Shown: positions 19,462 through 28,556, numbered from the stretch's first letter. The stretch: 64,000 bases of DNA from JBGSQR01 sp964509295 (GCA_964509295.1 CAZDWS010000015.1:29773-93772); one strand, 5' to 3'. Made by a program: numbers and translations. The notes: a model not told the origin generated them from the sequence alone.

Positions 19462-20002
19462 ACGTGAAAGACTGAAGCAGATTATTTTGGAACTGTCATA
19501 TGAAAAACGTCTGGTAAAGCTGGCTTCCGGGCGTGAAAGCGATTTTTACTTTGACGGCAAGCAGACGACACTGCATGCTGAGGGCGGTTACCTGACCGGC
19601 AAGTTGTTTTATGAAGCAATCAAGGATCTGGATGGTGTTGAAGCCGTTGGCGGAATAACTCTAGGTGCCGATCCGATTGCCACTGCCACATCGATTGCAG
19701 CGCATCTGGATGGTAAAAGCATGCATGCCTTTATCATCCGTAAAGAGCCTAAGGGACATGGTACCGGTCAGTGGCTGGAAGGTCGTAAAAACCTGCCTGC
19801 CGGTACTCGTGTTATTATTGTCGAGGATGTTGTTACAACCGGTGGTTCCTCCCTGAAGGCTGTAGAACGGGCCGAAGAAGAAGGATTGAAAGTACTTGGC
19901 ATTGTGACCCTGGTTGATCGTGAAGAGGGTGGTCGCGAGAATATTGAAGCCGCCGGTTACTGGCTAAAGGCCCTGTTTACCAAATCTGAGTTGACAACAT
20001 AA
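19448..20002 (+). CDS. pyrE: Orotate phosphoribosyltransferase
   Basis: Forms orotidine 5'-phosphate from orotate and PRPP in pyrimidine synthesis. The product of about 184 residues has the substrate segment YFDGKQTTL and the PRPP-binding loop VIIVEDVVTTGGSS. It starts at ATG 19448 (or 19454) within the 3' end of purF, with the AGAGGGG site supporting 19448; the two genes are translationally coupled. The reading frame is open back to 19265 but that part overlaps purF. A hairpin terminator follows. Confidence 0.95.
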   Translation: MSMSERERLKQIILELSYEKRLVKLASGRESDFYFDGKQTTLHAEGGYLTGKLFYEAIKDLDGVEAVGGITLGADPIATATSIAAHLDGKSMHAFIIRKEPKGHGTGQWLEGRKNLPAGTRVIIVEDVVTTGGSSLKAVERAEEEGLKVLGIVTLVDREEGGRENIEAAGYWLKALFTKSELTT

Positions 20003-20029
20003 TAATCCGCTTAATCTGTTTAAACCTGT

Positions 20030-20064
20030 ATTCCTGCCGCTTGCGTAGTACAAGCGGCAGGAAT
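20030..20064 (+). terminator. Intrinsic terminator after pyrE
   Basis: Perfect 14-bp stem (20030-20043 with 20051-20064) and a 7-base loop, closing the purB-pyrE run. The T tract is weak (TTGAATTG). Confidence 0.7.
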
Positions 20065-20115
20065 TTGAATTGTGATAATCCCTCCTGAATGCAGTATTAA
20101 TCCTTTTTTTAAATA

Positions 20116-20147
20116 ACAGAACAATCTGTTGCATGACAAAATGTCAT
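20116..20147. promoter_or_regulatory. Two adjacent short inverted repeats before the AdoMet synthetase gene
   Basis: ACAGA-N4-TCTGT (20116-20129) and ATGAC-N5-GTCAT (20133-20147) lie 3 bases apart, about 100 bases before the start codon. They could be operator half-sites. No SAM or SAH riboswitch architecture was recognised in this leader. Confidence 0.25.
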
Positions 20148-20243
20148 ACTTGTGAAGTCTGCTTTTAGCGGTAAACTTCTTTCAAGCACCAAGGCCAAAG
20201 TATTTTGCCAGTTGTATTCGGTAATTGAAAGGACTGCGTGATC

Positions 20244-21446
20244 ATGATTACAGTTGAGTCATTCAAAGGCAAATCCATCACAGAGCACCGTGTGGAGATT
20301 GTGGAGCGGAAGGGGAAGGGGCACCCGGACTATATCTGTGATTCTGTCATGGAAGCCGTATCGATCGCACTTTGTCATGAGTATAAAACGCGATTTGGTA
20401 CAATACTGCACCATAATACGGATAAGGGGCTTCTGATTGCCGGACAGGTTGAAAAACGTTTTGGTGGCGGGCGGTTATTAACACCGATGGAGATTATTAT
20501 TGGTGACCGGGCCACGTTCATGTGTTCAGGCCAGGAAATACCGGTTGGTGAAATTGCTGTCAATGCCGCCAGAACATGGATAAAAGACAACCTGCGTTTT
20601 GTTGATCCTGAGCGACATATGAAATACAGGGTCGCTCTTGCGCCAGGCTCCGATGCCTTAACAGATATTTTCGACCGTTCAGGAGCAATCAGGCTTGCCA
20701 ACGATACCTCTGCTGCTGTTGGTTATTACCCTCTTAGCCCAACGGAAAATGTCGTACTGGGGATGGAGCGGTTTTTGAACGGCAGGGAATTTAAGGAAAA
20801 GTTTCCCCAGAGCGGTGAAGATATAAAAGTGATGGGTGCCAGAAGTGGAAACGAACTGGAGTTAACCATAGCCATGCCTTTAATGGCTTCGTTTGTACGT
20901 TCTGAACAGGCCTACTTTGAAATTAAATCCGCCATCGTAGATGAGATGCATCTTTTTACCGATAATCTGGCGGTATTTGACGGTATTTCGATTGGTTACA
21001 ATGCTCTTGATCAGCGTGGCCGAGGCCTGGGAGGTGTTTATCTCAGCCTGCTCGGTACTTCTGCCGAAGATGCAGATTCAGGGCAGGTCGGCCGTGGAAA
21101 TCGTGTGAATGGTATTATCTCCATGAACCGGCCAATGGGAACTGAGGCTGCTGCCGGAAAGAACCCGGTCAGCCATGTGGGCAAAATTTACAACATACTG
21201 GCACACCGCATGGCCCGCGAAATTTATCAAAATATCGGCGGCATCAAGGAAATCTATGTGCTGCTGCAGAGCAGAATAGGCTCACCGGTGGACAAGCCCA
21301 GATCAGCCTCAGCCCAGATCCTGCTGGAAAAGGGAAGACATGTGGATGAAGTTGCCGGACATGTGGAGGAAATATTCGAACGAGAATTGACCGGAATCAA
21401 CAGCTTATGTGACGCTTTGATCCGCGGTGAATATCCCATCTGTTAA
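20244..21446 (+). CDS. Archaeal-type S-adenosylmethionine synthetase
   Basis: Makes AdoMet from methionine and ATP, by family assignment. The ~400-residue product belongs to the archaeal MAT family (AdoMet_Synthase), not the common bacterial MetK: it opens with VERKGKGHPDYICD and has GKNPVSHVGKIYNILAH and the RIGSPVDKP segment near the C-terminus. The ATG at 20244 is preferred; a GTG two codons earlier (20238) is possible, as the AAAGGA site is 4 bases before the GTG and 10 before the ATG. It stands alone between pyrE and tlyA. Whether the genome also has a bacterial metK cannot be seen here. Confidence 0.9.
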   Translation: MITVESFKGKSITEHRVEIVERKGKGHPDYICDSVMEAVSIALCHEYKTRFGTILHHNTDKGLLIAGQVEKRFGGGRLLTPMEIIIGDRATFMCSGQEIPVGEIAVNAARTWIKDNLRFVDPERHMKYRVALAPGSDALTDIFDRSGAIRLANDTSAAVGYYPLSPTENVVLGMERFLNGREFKEKFPQSGEDIKVMGARSGNELELTIAMPLMASFVRSEQAYFEIKSAIVDEMHLFTDNLAVFDGISIGYNALDQRGRGLGGVYLSLLGTSAEDADSGQVGRGNRVNGIISMNRPMGTEAAAGKNPVSHVGKIYNILAHRMAREIYQNIGGIKEIYVLLQSRIGSPVDKPRSASAQILLEKGRHVDEVAGHVEEIFERELTGINSLCDALIRGEYPIC

Positions 21447-21547
21447 ATGTAAGCTTCAGTATACCTGTAAACTCCCTTGTAATTGCCTTTGGTCAAAGCC
21501 TGTGATACTAAGATGGGTATTAAACGGAGTCTCAGACAGGTTGATAA

Positions 21548-22303
21548 ATGTCCAATAAACAGCGCCTTGACAAACTTATGATGGAACGCGGTATGACCCC
21601 TTCCCGGGAGCGGGCCCAGGCACTAATCATGGCTGGTCAGGTTGTGGTTGGTGAACACACGGTTGACAAGGCCGGTCAACAGGTTCCGGTTGACTCGGAT
21701 ATCCGTATCAAGGGTGAAATACTGCCCTATGTCAGTCGTGGGGGGCTCAAACTTCGCCGGGCTCTGGATGAGTTCCGTATTGATGTCTCCGGCCTGGTGG
21801 CCATCGATGTGGGAGCCTCCACGGGAGGTTTTACCGACTGTCTGTTGCAAGCCGGTGCGGAAAAGGTTTTTGCGGTTGACGTGGGTTATGGTCAGCTGGC
21901 CTGGTCATTGCGACAGGATCATCGTGTCGTCAGCATGGAAAAGACCAATATCCGCAATCTGCTGCCGGAACACCTGGATCAAATCCCTGATCTGGCTGTT
22001 ATTGATGCCTCCTTTATCTCACTGTCCAAAGTCTTGTTGCCCACCATTAATCTAATTAAGCCTGGTGGCCGTATTATTGCCCTTATCAAACCGCAATTTG
22101 AAGTTGGCAAAGGCGAAGTCGGTAAAGGCGGCATTGTTCGCGATCCGGTTGCCCATGAAAAGGCGATAGAAGGGGTACGGCGGGCGGCATTGGAGCTGGG
22201 GCTTGCTGTTGAGGGGCTCTGTAATTCGCCAATTAAAGGTGCGGATGGTAATCGTGAGTTCCTGATATTACTTAATGTTCCAGAAAAAACACCGGGAGGT
22301 TAG
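21548..22303 (+). CDS. tlyA: TlyA-family rRNA 2'-O-methyltransferase
   Basis: Ribose methyltransferase of the TlyA/hemolysin A family, acting on rRNA. The 251 residues have an N-terminal S4 RNA-binding domain (1-60), the linker YVSRGGLKLRRAL, and an FtsJ-type SAM-binding domain with AIDVGASTGGFTDCLLQ, DVGYGQLAW and IKPQFEVGKGE. It begins a compact run with the HIT gene, 2 bases downstream. Confidence 0.93.
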   Translation: MSNKQRLDKLMMERGMTPSRERAQALIMAGQVVVGEHTVDKAGQQVPVDSDIRIKGEILPYVSRGGLKLRRALDEFRIDVSGLVAIDVGASTGGFTDCLLQAGAEKVFAVDVGYGQLAWSLRQDHRVVSMEKTNIRNLLPEHLDQIPDLAVIDASFISLSKVLLPTINLIKPGGRIIALIKPQFEVGKGEVGKGGIVRDPVAHEKAIEGVRRAALELGLAVEGLCNSPIKGADGNREFLILLNVPEKTPGG

Positions 22304-22305
22304 AC

Positions 22306-22650
22306 TTGAAAAACTGTATTTTCTGCAAGATCATCCGTGGGGATATCCCATCCAAAAAAGTGTTTGAAGATGAGAGATTACTTGTAATTGAGGATATAAC
22401 TCCTCAGGCGCTGCTGCACCTGTTATTGATCCCTAAAAAACATGTTGTTAACTGTCTGGACCTGACCGCACAGGATGATGAAACTATCGGGTATGTGATG
22501 AGAAAGGCCGGTGAAATTGCCAGCCAGAAAGGATTTGCCGAAAGCGGTTTTCGTCTGGTACAGAATAATGGTGCCGAAGCCGGGCAATCCGTTTTTCATA
22601 TCCACTTTCACCTTTTGGCCGGACGCGGATTTAGCTGGCCTCCGGGCTAG
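22306..22650 (+). CDS. HIT-family nucleotide-binding protein
   Basis: Small hydrolase of the histidine-triad family (HinT-like), which typically cleaves nucleoside phosphoramidates. The 114 residues open with CIFCKIIRGDIPS and carry the triad HIHFHLL near residue 96. The start is TTG at 22306, supported by a GGGAGGT site and by the conserved N-terminus; it lies 2 bases after tlyA and is probably translated with it. Confidence 0.93.
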   Translation: MKNCIFCKIIRGDIPSKKVFEDERLLVIEDITPQALLHLLLIPKKHVVNCLDLTAQDDETIGYVMRKAGEIASQKGFAESGFRLVQNNGAEAGQSVFHIHFHLLAGRGFSWPPG

Positions 22651-22675
22651 CGTAATCACTAAATAGGAGTTTTAT

Positions 22676-23197
22676 ATGAAAATGCTACTTTTAATCGCGG
22701 TTGCCGTATTGTCAGCCGCACCTGTTCTGGCAGATACCTATTCCTGGACCGATGCCAGCGGTACAATGAACTTTACTGAAGACTACTCCCAAATTCCAAA
22801 ACAGTATCGCAAGAAAATTGAGATAAGAAGAAACGGGGAGAGTACAACTGGTGTTTCAGATCCTTCCGGTGTTACCAAAGAATCGGTGAAGCCTGCATCT
22901 GTTGTCCCTGGCAAGGAGTTGGAAGCCCCAAAAGCGAAAACCCCTGAAAGTTACGGTGGCAAAAGTATGGACCAATGGCAGCAAGAACTTAAGATTGCTG
23001 AGAAAGAGTCAAAGGCTTTGTACGCAAAAGTCAAGGAACTGGAAACCCTGGTGAATAATCCTGGAGAAAACCCTGAAGGATTGACAAAAAGAGCGCTGAT
23101 CGCTCGTTATAACAATGCGGTCATGGAGTACAACTTGGCGAATGATCGGTTCAATGAAATGTTGCTGGCTGCCAGAAAGGCCGGAGTCCCATTATAG
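22676..23197 (+). CDS. Exported DUF4124-domain protein
   Basis: Probable periplasmic protein of unknown function. Residues 1-19 are a signal peptide ending VLADT. Residues 20-60 are a DUF4124-like module (TYSWTDASGTMNFTEDYSQIP), common in proteobacterial envelope proteins. The C-terminal half (about 100-173) is charged and likely a coiled coil. A TAGGAG site precedes the ATG. It sits between the HIT gene and smpB. Confidence 0.8.
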   Translation: MKMLLLIAVAVLSAAPVLADTYSWTDASGTMNFTEDYSQIPKQYRKKIEIRRNGESTTGVSDPSGVTKESVKPASVVPGKELEAPKAKTPESYGGKSMDQWQQELKIAEKESKALYAKVKELETLVNNPGENPEGLTKRALIARYNNAVMEYNLANDRFNEMLLAARKAGVPL

Positions 23198-23275
23198 TAT
23201 TGTTGTCTGGTTGAGCCGTTTTCCCTGGATGCCTAAATCATTTCAATTGAAACATATTTCTGCTATTGTTCTGAA

Positions 23276-23734
23276 ATGGGTGAAAAACTGATCTGCAATA
23301 ATAAAAAAGCCTACCACGATTATTTTATTGAAGATAAGCTGGAGGCCGGTCTGGTGCTTCAAGGTACTGAAGTCAAGGCTCTGAGGTCCGGCAAGGCAAA
23401 CCTGAATGATGCCTTTATGCAGATTCGCAATGGAGAAGCTTTTCTGCATAATCTGCATATTTCTCACTATGAATTTGGAAATATTCAGAACCATGATCCT
23501 GACCGGAATCGTAAGCTTTTACTGCATCGCAAAGAAATCGACAGAATGTTTGCCCGAATCCGGGAGCAGGGTTACTCTGCCGTTCCCTTGAAACTGTATT
23601 TTAAGGATGGGCGGGTAAAGGTCGAGATCGGATTAGCCAAAGGTAAAAAGCTTTACGATAAACGAGAAGATATGAAAAAGAAGGACAGCCAGAGAGAGGT
23701 TTCTCAGGCTTTGAAGACTAGGAACAGGGACTAG
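23276..23734 (+). CDS. smpB: SsrA-binding protein SmpB
   Basis: Binds tmRNA and delivers it to stalled ribosomes in trans-translation. The 152 residues include NKKAYHDYFIEDKLEAGLVLQGTEVKALR split by the family's conserved beta-barrel, and the basic tail KKLYDKREDMKKKD. There is no strong ribosome binding site. Its RNA partner ssrA lies 650 bases downstream on the same strand, separated by a convergent small gene. Confidence 0.96.
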   Translation: MGEKLICNNKKAYHDYFIEDKLEAGLVLQGTEVKALRSGKANLNDAFMQIRNGEAFLHNLHISHYEFGNIQNHDPDRNRKLLLHRKEIDRMFARIREQGYSAVPLKLYFKDGRVKVEIGLAKGKKLYDKREDMKKKDSQREVSQALKTRNRD

Positions 23735-23779
23735 CAGATTCTAAGCCTGTTTCTGGGCCCGGTATATACTCACCAAAAT

Positions 23780-23812
23780 AAGAGCCATGTGGCATTTAAC
23801 CACATGGCTCTT
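23780..23812. terminator. Bidirectional terminator after smpB
   Basis: Perfect 13-bp stem (23780-23792 with 23800-23812) and a 7-base loop, followed by a T run. It lies between convergent smpB and the small exported-protein gene. Confidence 0.85.
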
Positions 23813-23847
23813 CCGGTTTTTAGCTGCTAACTGATTTGACTGTACAA

Positions 23848-24156
23848 TTATGAACCGTGTACTAACGAATCAAGGTCTCTTCTCATGTTTTCCAGCTTGT
23901 TTTCCAGATTTTTTAGTTCCTCATTAGTATAAACGGAATTTCCCTTGTTGATCTCGTTCTGGATGCGGTCAATTCTATCCTGGAACGAATCAACCTGACC
24001 GGCGCAGTTCATTGCTACTAATAAACACTGATTCTTTTCACCCTGCAGTCCAGGTTCCATTGTTGAGTTTATTGTACCTTCATCTGCTAATACTGGCACA
24101 GCCGATATAACAAGAGCTGCTGCCAATAGCGTAAGTTTGTGAATTATGGTTCTCAT
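23848..24156 (-). CDS. Small exported protein, unrecognised
   Basis: No family recognised. With the ATG at 24156 (AAGGAG site six bases upstream) the product is 102 residues; a TTG two codons earlier is less likely. Residues 1-25 form a signal peptide ending VLADEG. The mature part has two Cys residues (QCLLVAMNCAG), perhaps forming a disulfide, and a C-terminal charged coiled-coil region (about 55-100) with NEELKNLENKLENMRRDL. It is located between smpB and ssrA on the opposite strand. Confidence 0.7.
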   Translation of the reverse strand: MRTIIHKLTLLAAALVISAVPVLADEGTINSTMEPGLQGEKNQCLLVAMNCAGQVDSFQDRIDRIQNEINKGNSVYTNEELKNLENKLENMRRDLDSLVHGS

Positions 24157-24318
24157 GGCCAACTCCTTTTAAAAGTAAGTTTACTTCTTATGTTTATAAT
24201 ATACACAGGCTGAAAATTTATTGCAACTGAAAATCAATATCAATTATAAATAAATGATCAGTTTTTTGAGTTTCCTTCTGAAAGTAGACGACGTGTTTAA
24301 TCAAGGGTGATAATTAGA

Positions 24319-24348
24319 TTGCGGGATAGGCCGTATTAAGGCTATTAT
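24319..24348 (+). promoter_or_regulatory. Candidate ssrA promoter
   Basis: TTGCGG (24319-24324), an 18-base spacer and TATTAT (24343-24348). Transcription would begin about 28 bases before the mature tmRNA 5' end, compatible with 5' processing by RNase P. Confidence 0.4.
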
Positions 24349-24382
24349 CAACGAATAGTATTTTAGTAGATGACTATTTTAT

Positions 24383-24737
24383 GGGGGTGTAAAGGTTTCG
24401 ACGGGGAAATGAGTTTCTGGATTGCACCGGGTCGGGTACAGGTGGCCGACCTTAATAAACCTGTAACGGCTTAATTGCCGACAATTATAACACTCCTGTT
24501 GCACTAGCTGCTTAACAGGCGTCCCCGACTGAGATGCCGATGGTAGGAAGGGGACGTCATTCACTATCGGATAGGGAAGCGCGACGCCCGTAGCGCTGAC
24601 CGAAACCAAACGGGACCGCTGGTATGCTGCTTTGTCATTTGCGCAGACATCCGGTTAAATTGAGCAACTGACTAACGGTGTAGTAATTCAGTTTGTAGTT
24701 TTTTCGGACGTGGGTTCGACTCCCACCACCTCCACCA
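24383..24737 (+). ncRNA. ssrA: Transfer-messenger RNA (tmRNA)
   Basis: Rescues stalled ribosomes and tags the nascent peptide. The 5' GGGGGTG pairs with CACCTCC just before the encoded 3' ACCA, forming the tRNA-like acceptor; the T-arm GGGTTCGACTCCC and the 5' GTAAAGGTTTCGACGGGG block are diagnostic. The resume codon is GCC at 24477 and the reading frame ends with TAA at 24513-24515, giving the encoded tag ADNYNTPVALAA (after the charged Ala). The one-piece architecture is the normal proteobacterial form. Confidence 0.97.
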
Positions 24738-24765
24738 TACAACAGTCCGGCACCATCCGGGTAAA

Positions 24766-24799
24766 ACAAAAAGCCCCTCAGAAATCAGGGGCTTTTTGT
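24766..24799. terminator. Bidirectional terminator after ssrA
   Basis: 13-bp stem (24766-24778 with 24787-24799), GC core AGCCCCT/AGGGGCT and T/A flanks. It separates ssrA from the convergent DAHP synthase gene. Confidence 0.88.
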
Positions 24800-24827
24800 T
24801 TATGGAAAGATAGAAGTCAATTCCCAC

Positions 24828-26186
24828 TCAAACCATCTGAAACTTCTTCTCCAGCAGCATTTCAGCCAGTTCAAAAGCCAGCTCAACACTCTGCTCCGCA
24901 TTCAGTCTTGGGTCGCAGGTTGTCTGATAGTTCATATGCAGGTGCTCATCAAGCAGCTTGCTGCTGCCTCCCGTACATTCCGTAACCTTATCGCCGGTCA
25001 GTTCAAGGTGGACACCGCCGGGCATACTGCCTTCGGCGTGATGGATATGAAAGAACGACCTGATTTCATCCAGAATATCGTCGAATTTACGTGATTTTTG
25101 TCCAAACTCATTCTGGTAGGTGTTGCCGTGCATCGGATCGCAGCTCCAGACGACCTGGGAACCTTCCTTCTGGATTTCTCTGATCAGGTTAGGAAGGGCA
25201 GACTCGATCTTATCCGCGCCAAAGCGGGTTATCAGTGTCAGTCTACCCGGTTCGTTTCCGGGGTTGAGTCTGCTGATAATACGCTTGATTTCATCAATAT
25301 TGTGATTGGGACCGATTTTCATGCCGAGCGGATTTTTTACACCGCGCAGGAATTCCACATGGGCGCCGTCAAGCTGTCTGGTTCTGTCGCCGATCCAGAG
25401 CATATGTGCGCTGCAGTCGTAAAAGTCACCGGTTAAAGAGTCTTTGCGTGTCATGGCCTCTTCATAGCCAAGCAGAAGTGCTTCGTGGGATGTGAACAGA
25501 GAAACCTGGCTGAGCGTCGGGTCATTAGTATCAATCCCGATGGCCTTCATGAAATTGATTGTTTTTGTAATCTGCCTGACCAGCTGTTCGTATTTTTCGG
25601 CTGAAGGGAGTGAACTCATGGATTCCCGCTGCCAGTCCTGAACATGATCCAGTGCTGCATAGCCGCCCAGGGTAAAGGCCCGGGTAAGGTTCAATGTGGC
25701 GGCTGCCCTGAAATATCCCTCCAGCATCCGGCGTGGGTCCGGTGTCCTGCTTTCCAGCGTCGGTTCAGGGCTGTTGACCATGTCTCCCCTGTAACTGGGT
25801 AGTTCCAGGCCGTTGACGGTTTCCGTATCTGAAGAGCGGGGTTTGGCATATTGACCGGCAATCCGGCCAATTTTGATGACCCGTTTTTCACCTGCATAGA
25901 TCAAAACGACCGACATCTGCAGTATGACTTTCAGCAATTCTCTGATTGCAGAGCCGGTGCATCTGGAAAAGTCTTCCGCACAGTCACCGCACTGCAGAAC
26001 AAAAGCTTTTCCCGCAGCTGCTTCTGCAAGATGTCCGCGCAGCTTTCTGATCTCTCCTGCAAAGACCAGGGGCGGCAGAACACTTATTTCACGCAGGATC
26101 TCATCCTTGATATTCTGATCCGGCCAATTGGGTTGCTGCTTTGCTTCGTATGATCTCCAACTGGACACTGACCATTGATTATTCAT
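24828..26186 (-). CDS. Class II 3-deoxy-7-phosphoheptulonate synthase
   Basis: First step of the shikimate pathway: phosphoenolpyruvate plus erythrose 4-phosphate to DAHP. The 452-residue product belongs to the class II (plant/mycobacterial AroG) type, shown by the metal-site segment QCGDCAEDFSRC near residue 80, RIAGQYAKPRSSDTE, KNPLGMKIGP and the CDPMHGNT motif. A GGAG site precedes the ATG. It is monocistronic and converges on ssrA. Feedback specificity cannot be predicted from the sequence. Confidence 0.94.
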   Translation of the reverse strand: MNNQWSVSSWRSYEAKQQPNWPDQNIKDEILREISVLPPLVFAGEIRKLRGHLAEAAAGKAFVLQCGDCAEDFSRCTGSAIRELLKVILQMSVVLIYAGEKRVIKIGRIAGQYAKPRSSDTETVNGLELPSYRGDMVNSPEPTLESRTPDPRRMLEGYFRAAATLNLTRAFTLGGYAALDHVQDWQRESMSSLPSAEKYEQLVRQITKTINFMKAIGIDTNDPTLSQVSLFTSHEALLLGYEEAMTRKDSLTGDFYDCSAHMLWIGDRTRQLDGAHVEFLRGVKNPLGMKIGPNHNIDEIKRIISRLNPGNEPGRLTLITRFGADKIESALPNLIREIQKEGSQVVWSCDPMHGNTYQNEFGQKSRKFDDILDEIRSFFHIHHAEGSMPGGVHLELTGDKVTECTGGSSKLLDEHLHMNYQTTCDPRLNAEQSVELAFELAEMLLEKKFQMV

Positions 26187-26438
26187 AATGTACGCTCCAA
26201 CGTGTAATTATTAAAAATCACAATTTAATATTGATCAGAACGTATCACAATTCAACAGTTTTGTAATTAATGATGCTACCGTATGTCAAGCTTTGGAAAC
26301 CAACTTATTTGCGTTTTTATTCCCTGAAGTCCTAAAGTATTATTTCTCTGGTATAAATATAACTTAGCAGTAAAAAGTCATACGCCATTGGTTTTGTGAA
26401 ATCTGCTGATGACAAAGAATGGTCCAGGAGATGTGATT

Positions 26439-28487
26439 ATGGAACTACATAAAACACCAGCTGAACCTGATGCCGAGAATGTTCTGCGGGATGATTTGCT
26501 GACCTTTCTTGCGCTGACAAGTTCCATGACTTCCGAAGAGCCGTTTTTCAACAAGCTGGCCAGATATCTGGCCAAGAGTCTGGAGATGGATTTTGTCTGT
26601 ATTGACCGCCTGGAAGGGGACGGTTTGACAGCCACTACCGTAGCTGTCTGGTGTGACGGGCATTTCGAGGATAATGTCTCCTATGCGCTGAAGGATACAC
26701 CCTGCGGTGATGTGGTCGGCAATGCGGTCTGCTGTTTTCCGGATATGGTCTGCCAGCTTTTCCCCCATGATCAGGTTCTAAAGGATTTGCGTGCAGAGAG
26801 CTATATCGGTGTGACTCTTTGGAGTCATACGGGCAAACCCATCGGCCTGATTGCCGTGATCAGCCGTCGTCCGCTGGCAAATCGCCAGCTGGCTGAAACC
26901 ATTATGAAAATAGTTGCTGTCCGCGCAGCAGGCGAAATTGAACGTATGGATGCGGAAGCGTCACTGCGTGAGAGCGAGGAGTCTCTCCGTTTCTTTTTTG
27001 AATATGCGCCGGCGTCCCTGGCCATGTTTGATGACAAAATGCACTATCTGCAGGTAAGTCAGCGCTGGCTGAGTGATTACGGGCTGGGAAATCGTAAACT
27101 GACCGGTTTGTCGCATTATGAAGTTTTTCCTGAGGTGCCGGGAAAGTGGAAAGAAGCTCATCAGCGCGGATTGGCGGGTGAGGTGCTCAGGGATGAAGAT
27201 TGTTTTGTGAGGGCCAATGGCCAGGTGCAGTGGATTCGCTGGGAGATCCGCCCATGGTACAAACCTGATAAGGTGATTGGCGGAATTGTGATTTTTTCTG
27301 AGGATGTTACCGAGTATAAAAAATCGGAACAGGAAAAGAGTCTTCTTGAACAGCAGTTCCAGCACGCGCAGAAGCTGGAAAGCCTTGGTGTGCTTGCCGG
27401 TGGTATTGCCCATGATTTCAACAACATCCTGGCAATAATTATGGGTAATTGTACTTTGGCAAAACTGGATAGTGAAAATTCGGAGGAGTATATACCGGAG
27501 ATCGAAAAAGCTACCGACAGGGCTGCGGCTCTCTGTCGCCAGATGCTTGCCTATGCTGGTAAAGCCCAGCTGACCAGAGTACATGTCAATATGCGGCAAC
27601 TGGTGGATGAGATGGTCAATATGCTTAAATCAACTCTGCCGCAGAATACGTTGTTAAAGCCGAATCTGTCTGCTGAGATCCCGTTTGTCAATGGTGATGC
27701 CAGCCAGATCAGACAAATTGTTATGAATCTGATTATCAATGCCTCCGAGGCGATTGATGATTCCCAGGGGGAGATTAGTATCTCGCTTTCAAAAACAGTT
27801 GTCTGTACCGGACAGGGTGAGAAAGACCATCAGGGCAAGGAGATTCCTCCCGGTGAATATGTCTGTCTGGAAGTTGCTGATAATGGCTGTGGTATGAGCG
27901 AAGAAACCAAAAGGCGAATTTTTGAGCCGTTCTATACAACCAAATTCACCGGGCGCGGCCTGGGCATGTCTGCTGTACTCGGTATTCTGTCGGCCCATTC
28001 CGGGGCATTACAGCTTTTCAGCAGTCCGGATGAGGGCACTGTTTTCAGGGTTTATCTGCCCGGTGAACCTGCTGCAGTAGAGATGCAGGTCGATCCGGTA
28101 TCTTCGTTGCCATGGCGTGGAAACGGAACGGTTCTGATGGTGGAGGATGAAGAACAGTTACGGGTCCTGGCAGGTACAATGTTGAAAAAAATCGGCTTTG
28201 AGGTGATTGAAGCCTCAAACGGCCGGGAGGGTTTGGAACTCTTCCAGAAAAACTCGGCAAAGATCACCCTTGTCATAACGGACATGGGGATGCCGATTAT
28301 GGACGGGTACAGCCTGTTCCTTGAATTAAAGCGGCTGGCACCTGAACTGCCCATCATTATTTCCAGCGGGTTCGGAGACTCGGTTATTTCGTCGCGTCTC
28401 GAATCGAAAGACATCGCAGGTTTGATTAGCAAACCATACAAGTATGATCAGCTGCGTGAGGTGCTGAAAAATGCATTGGGAGGATAA
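26439..28487 (+). CDS. Hybrid GAF-PAS sensor histidine kinase with receiver
   Basis: Soluble signalling protein of 682 residues. Domains in order: GAF (about 15-165), PAS/PAC (about 185-295), a His-containing dimerisation domain with GGIAHDFNNILAIIMGN near 330, an ATPase domain (about 430-545, DNGCGMSEE and FTGRGLGMSA) and a C-terminal receiver (about 565-680, Asp in LVITDMGMPIMDG). No membrane segments. The ATG at 26439 has an AGGAG site; the frame is open to 26409 without one. Upstream, TGGTATAAAT (26350-26359) looks like an extended -10. No cognate regulator gene is adjacent, so the partner is unknown. Confidence 0.9.
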   Translation: MELHKTPAEPDAENVLRDDLLTFLALTSSMTSEEPFFNKLARYLAKSLEMDFVCIDRLEGDGLTATTVAVWCDGHFEDNVSYALKDTPCGDVVGNAVCCFPDMVCQLFPHDQVLKDLRAESYIGVTLWSHTGKPIGLIAVISRRPLANRQLAETIMKIVAVRAAGEIERMDAEASLRESEESLRFFFEYAPASLAMFDDKMHYLQVSQRWLSDYGLGNRKLTGLSHYEVFPEVPGKWKEAHQRGLAGEVLRDEDCFVRANGQVQWIRWEIRPWYKPDKVIGGIVIFSEDVTEYKKSEQEKSLLEQQFQHAQKLESLGVLAGGIAHDFNNILAIIMGNCTLAKLDSENSEEYIPEIEKATDRAAALCRQMLAYAGKAQLTRVHVNMRQLVDEMVNMLKSTLPQNTLLKPNLSAEIPFVNGDASQIRQIVMNLIINASEAIDDSQGEISISLSKTVVCTGQGEKDHQGKEIPPGEYVCLEVADNGCGMSEETKRRIFEPFYTTKFTGRGLGMSAVLGILSAHSGALQLFSSPDEGTVFRVYLPGEPAAVEMQVDPVSSLPWRGNGTVLMVEDEEQLRVLAGTMLKKIGFEVIEASNGREGLELFQKNSAKITLVITDMGMPIMDGYSLFLELKRLAPELPIIISSGFGDSVISSRLESKDIAGLISKPYKYDQLREVLKNALGG

Positions 28488-28556
28488 CTTGGGATAGAGC
28501 CTGAAAAAGCCGTATTTGTGAGCAGATAAAAACTAGTTTGATTTTTTGCACGTTTT

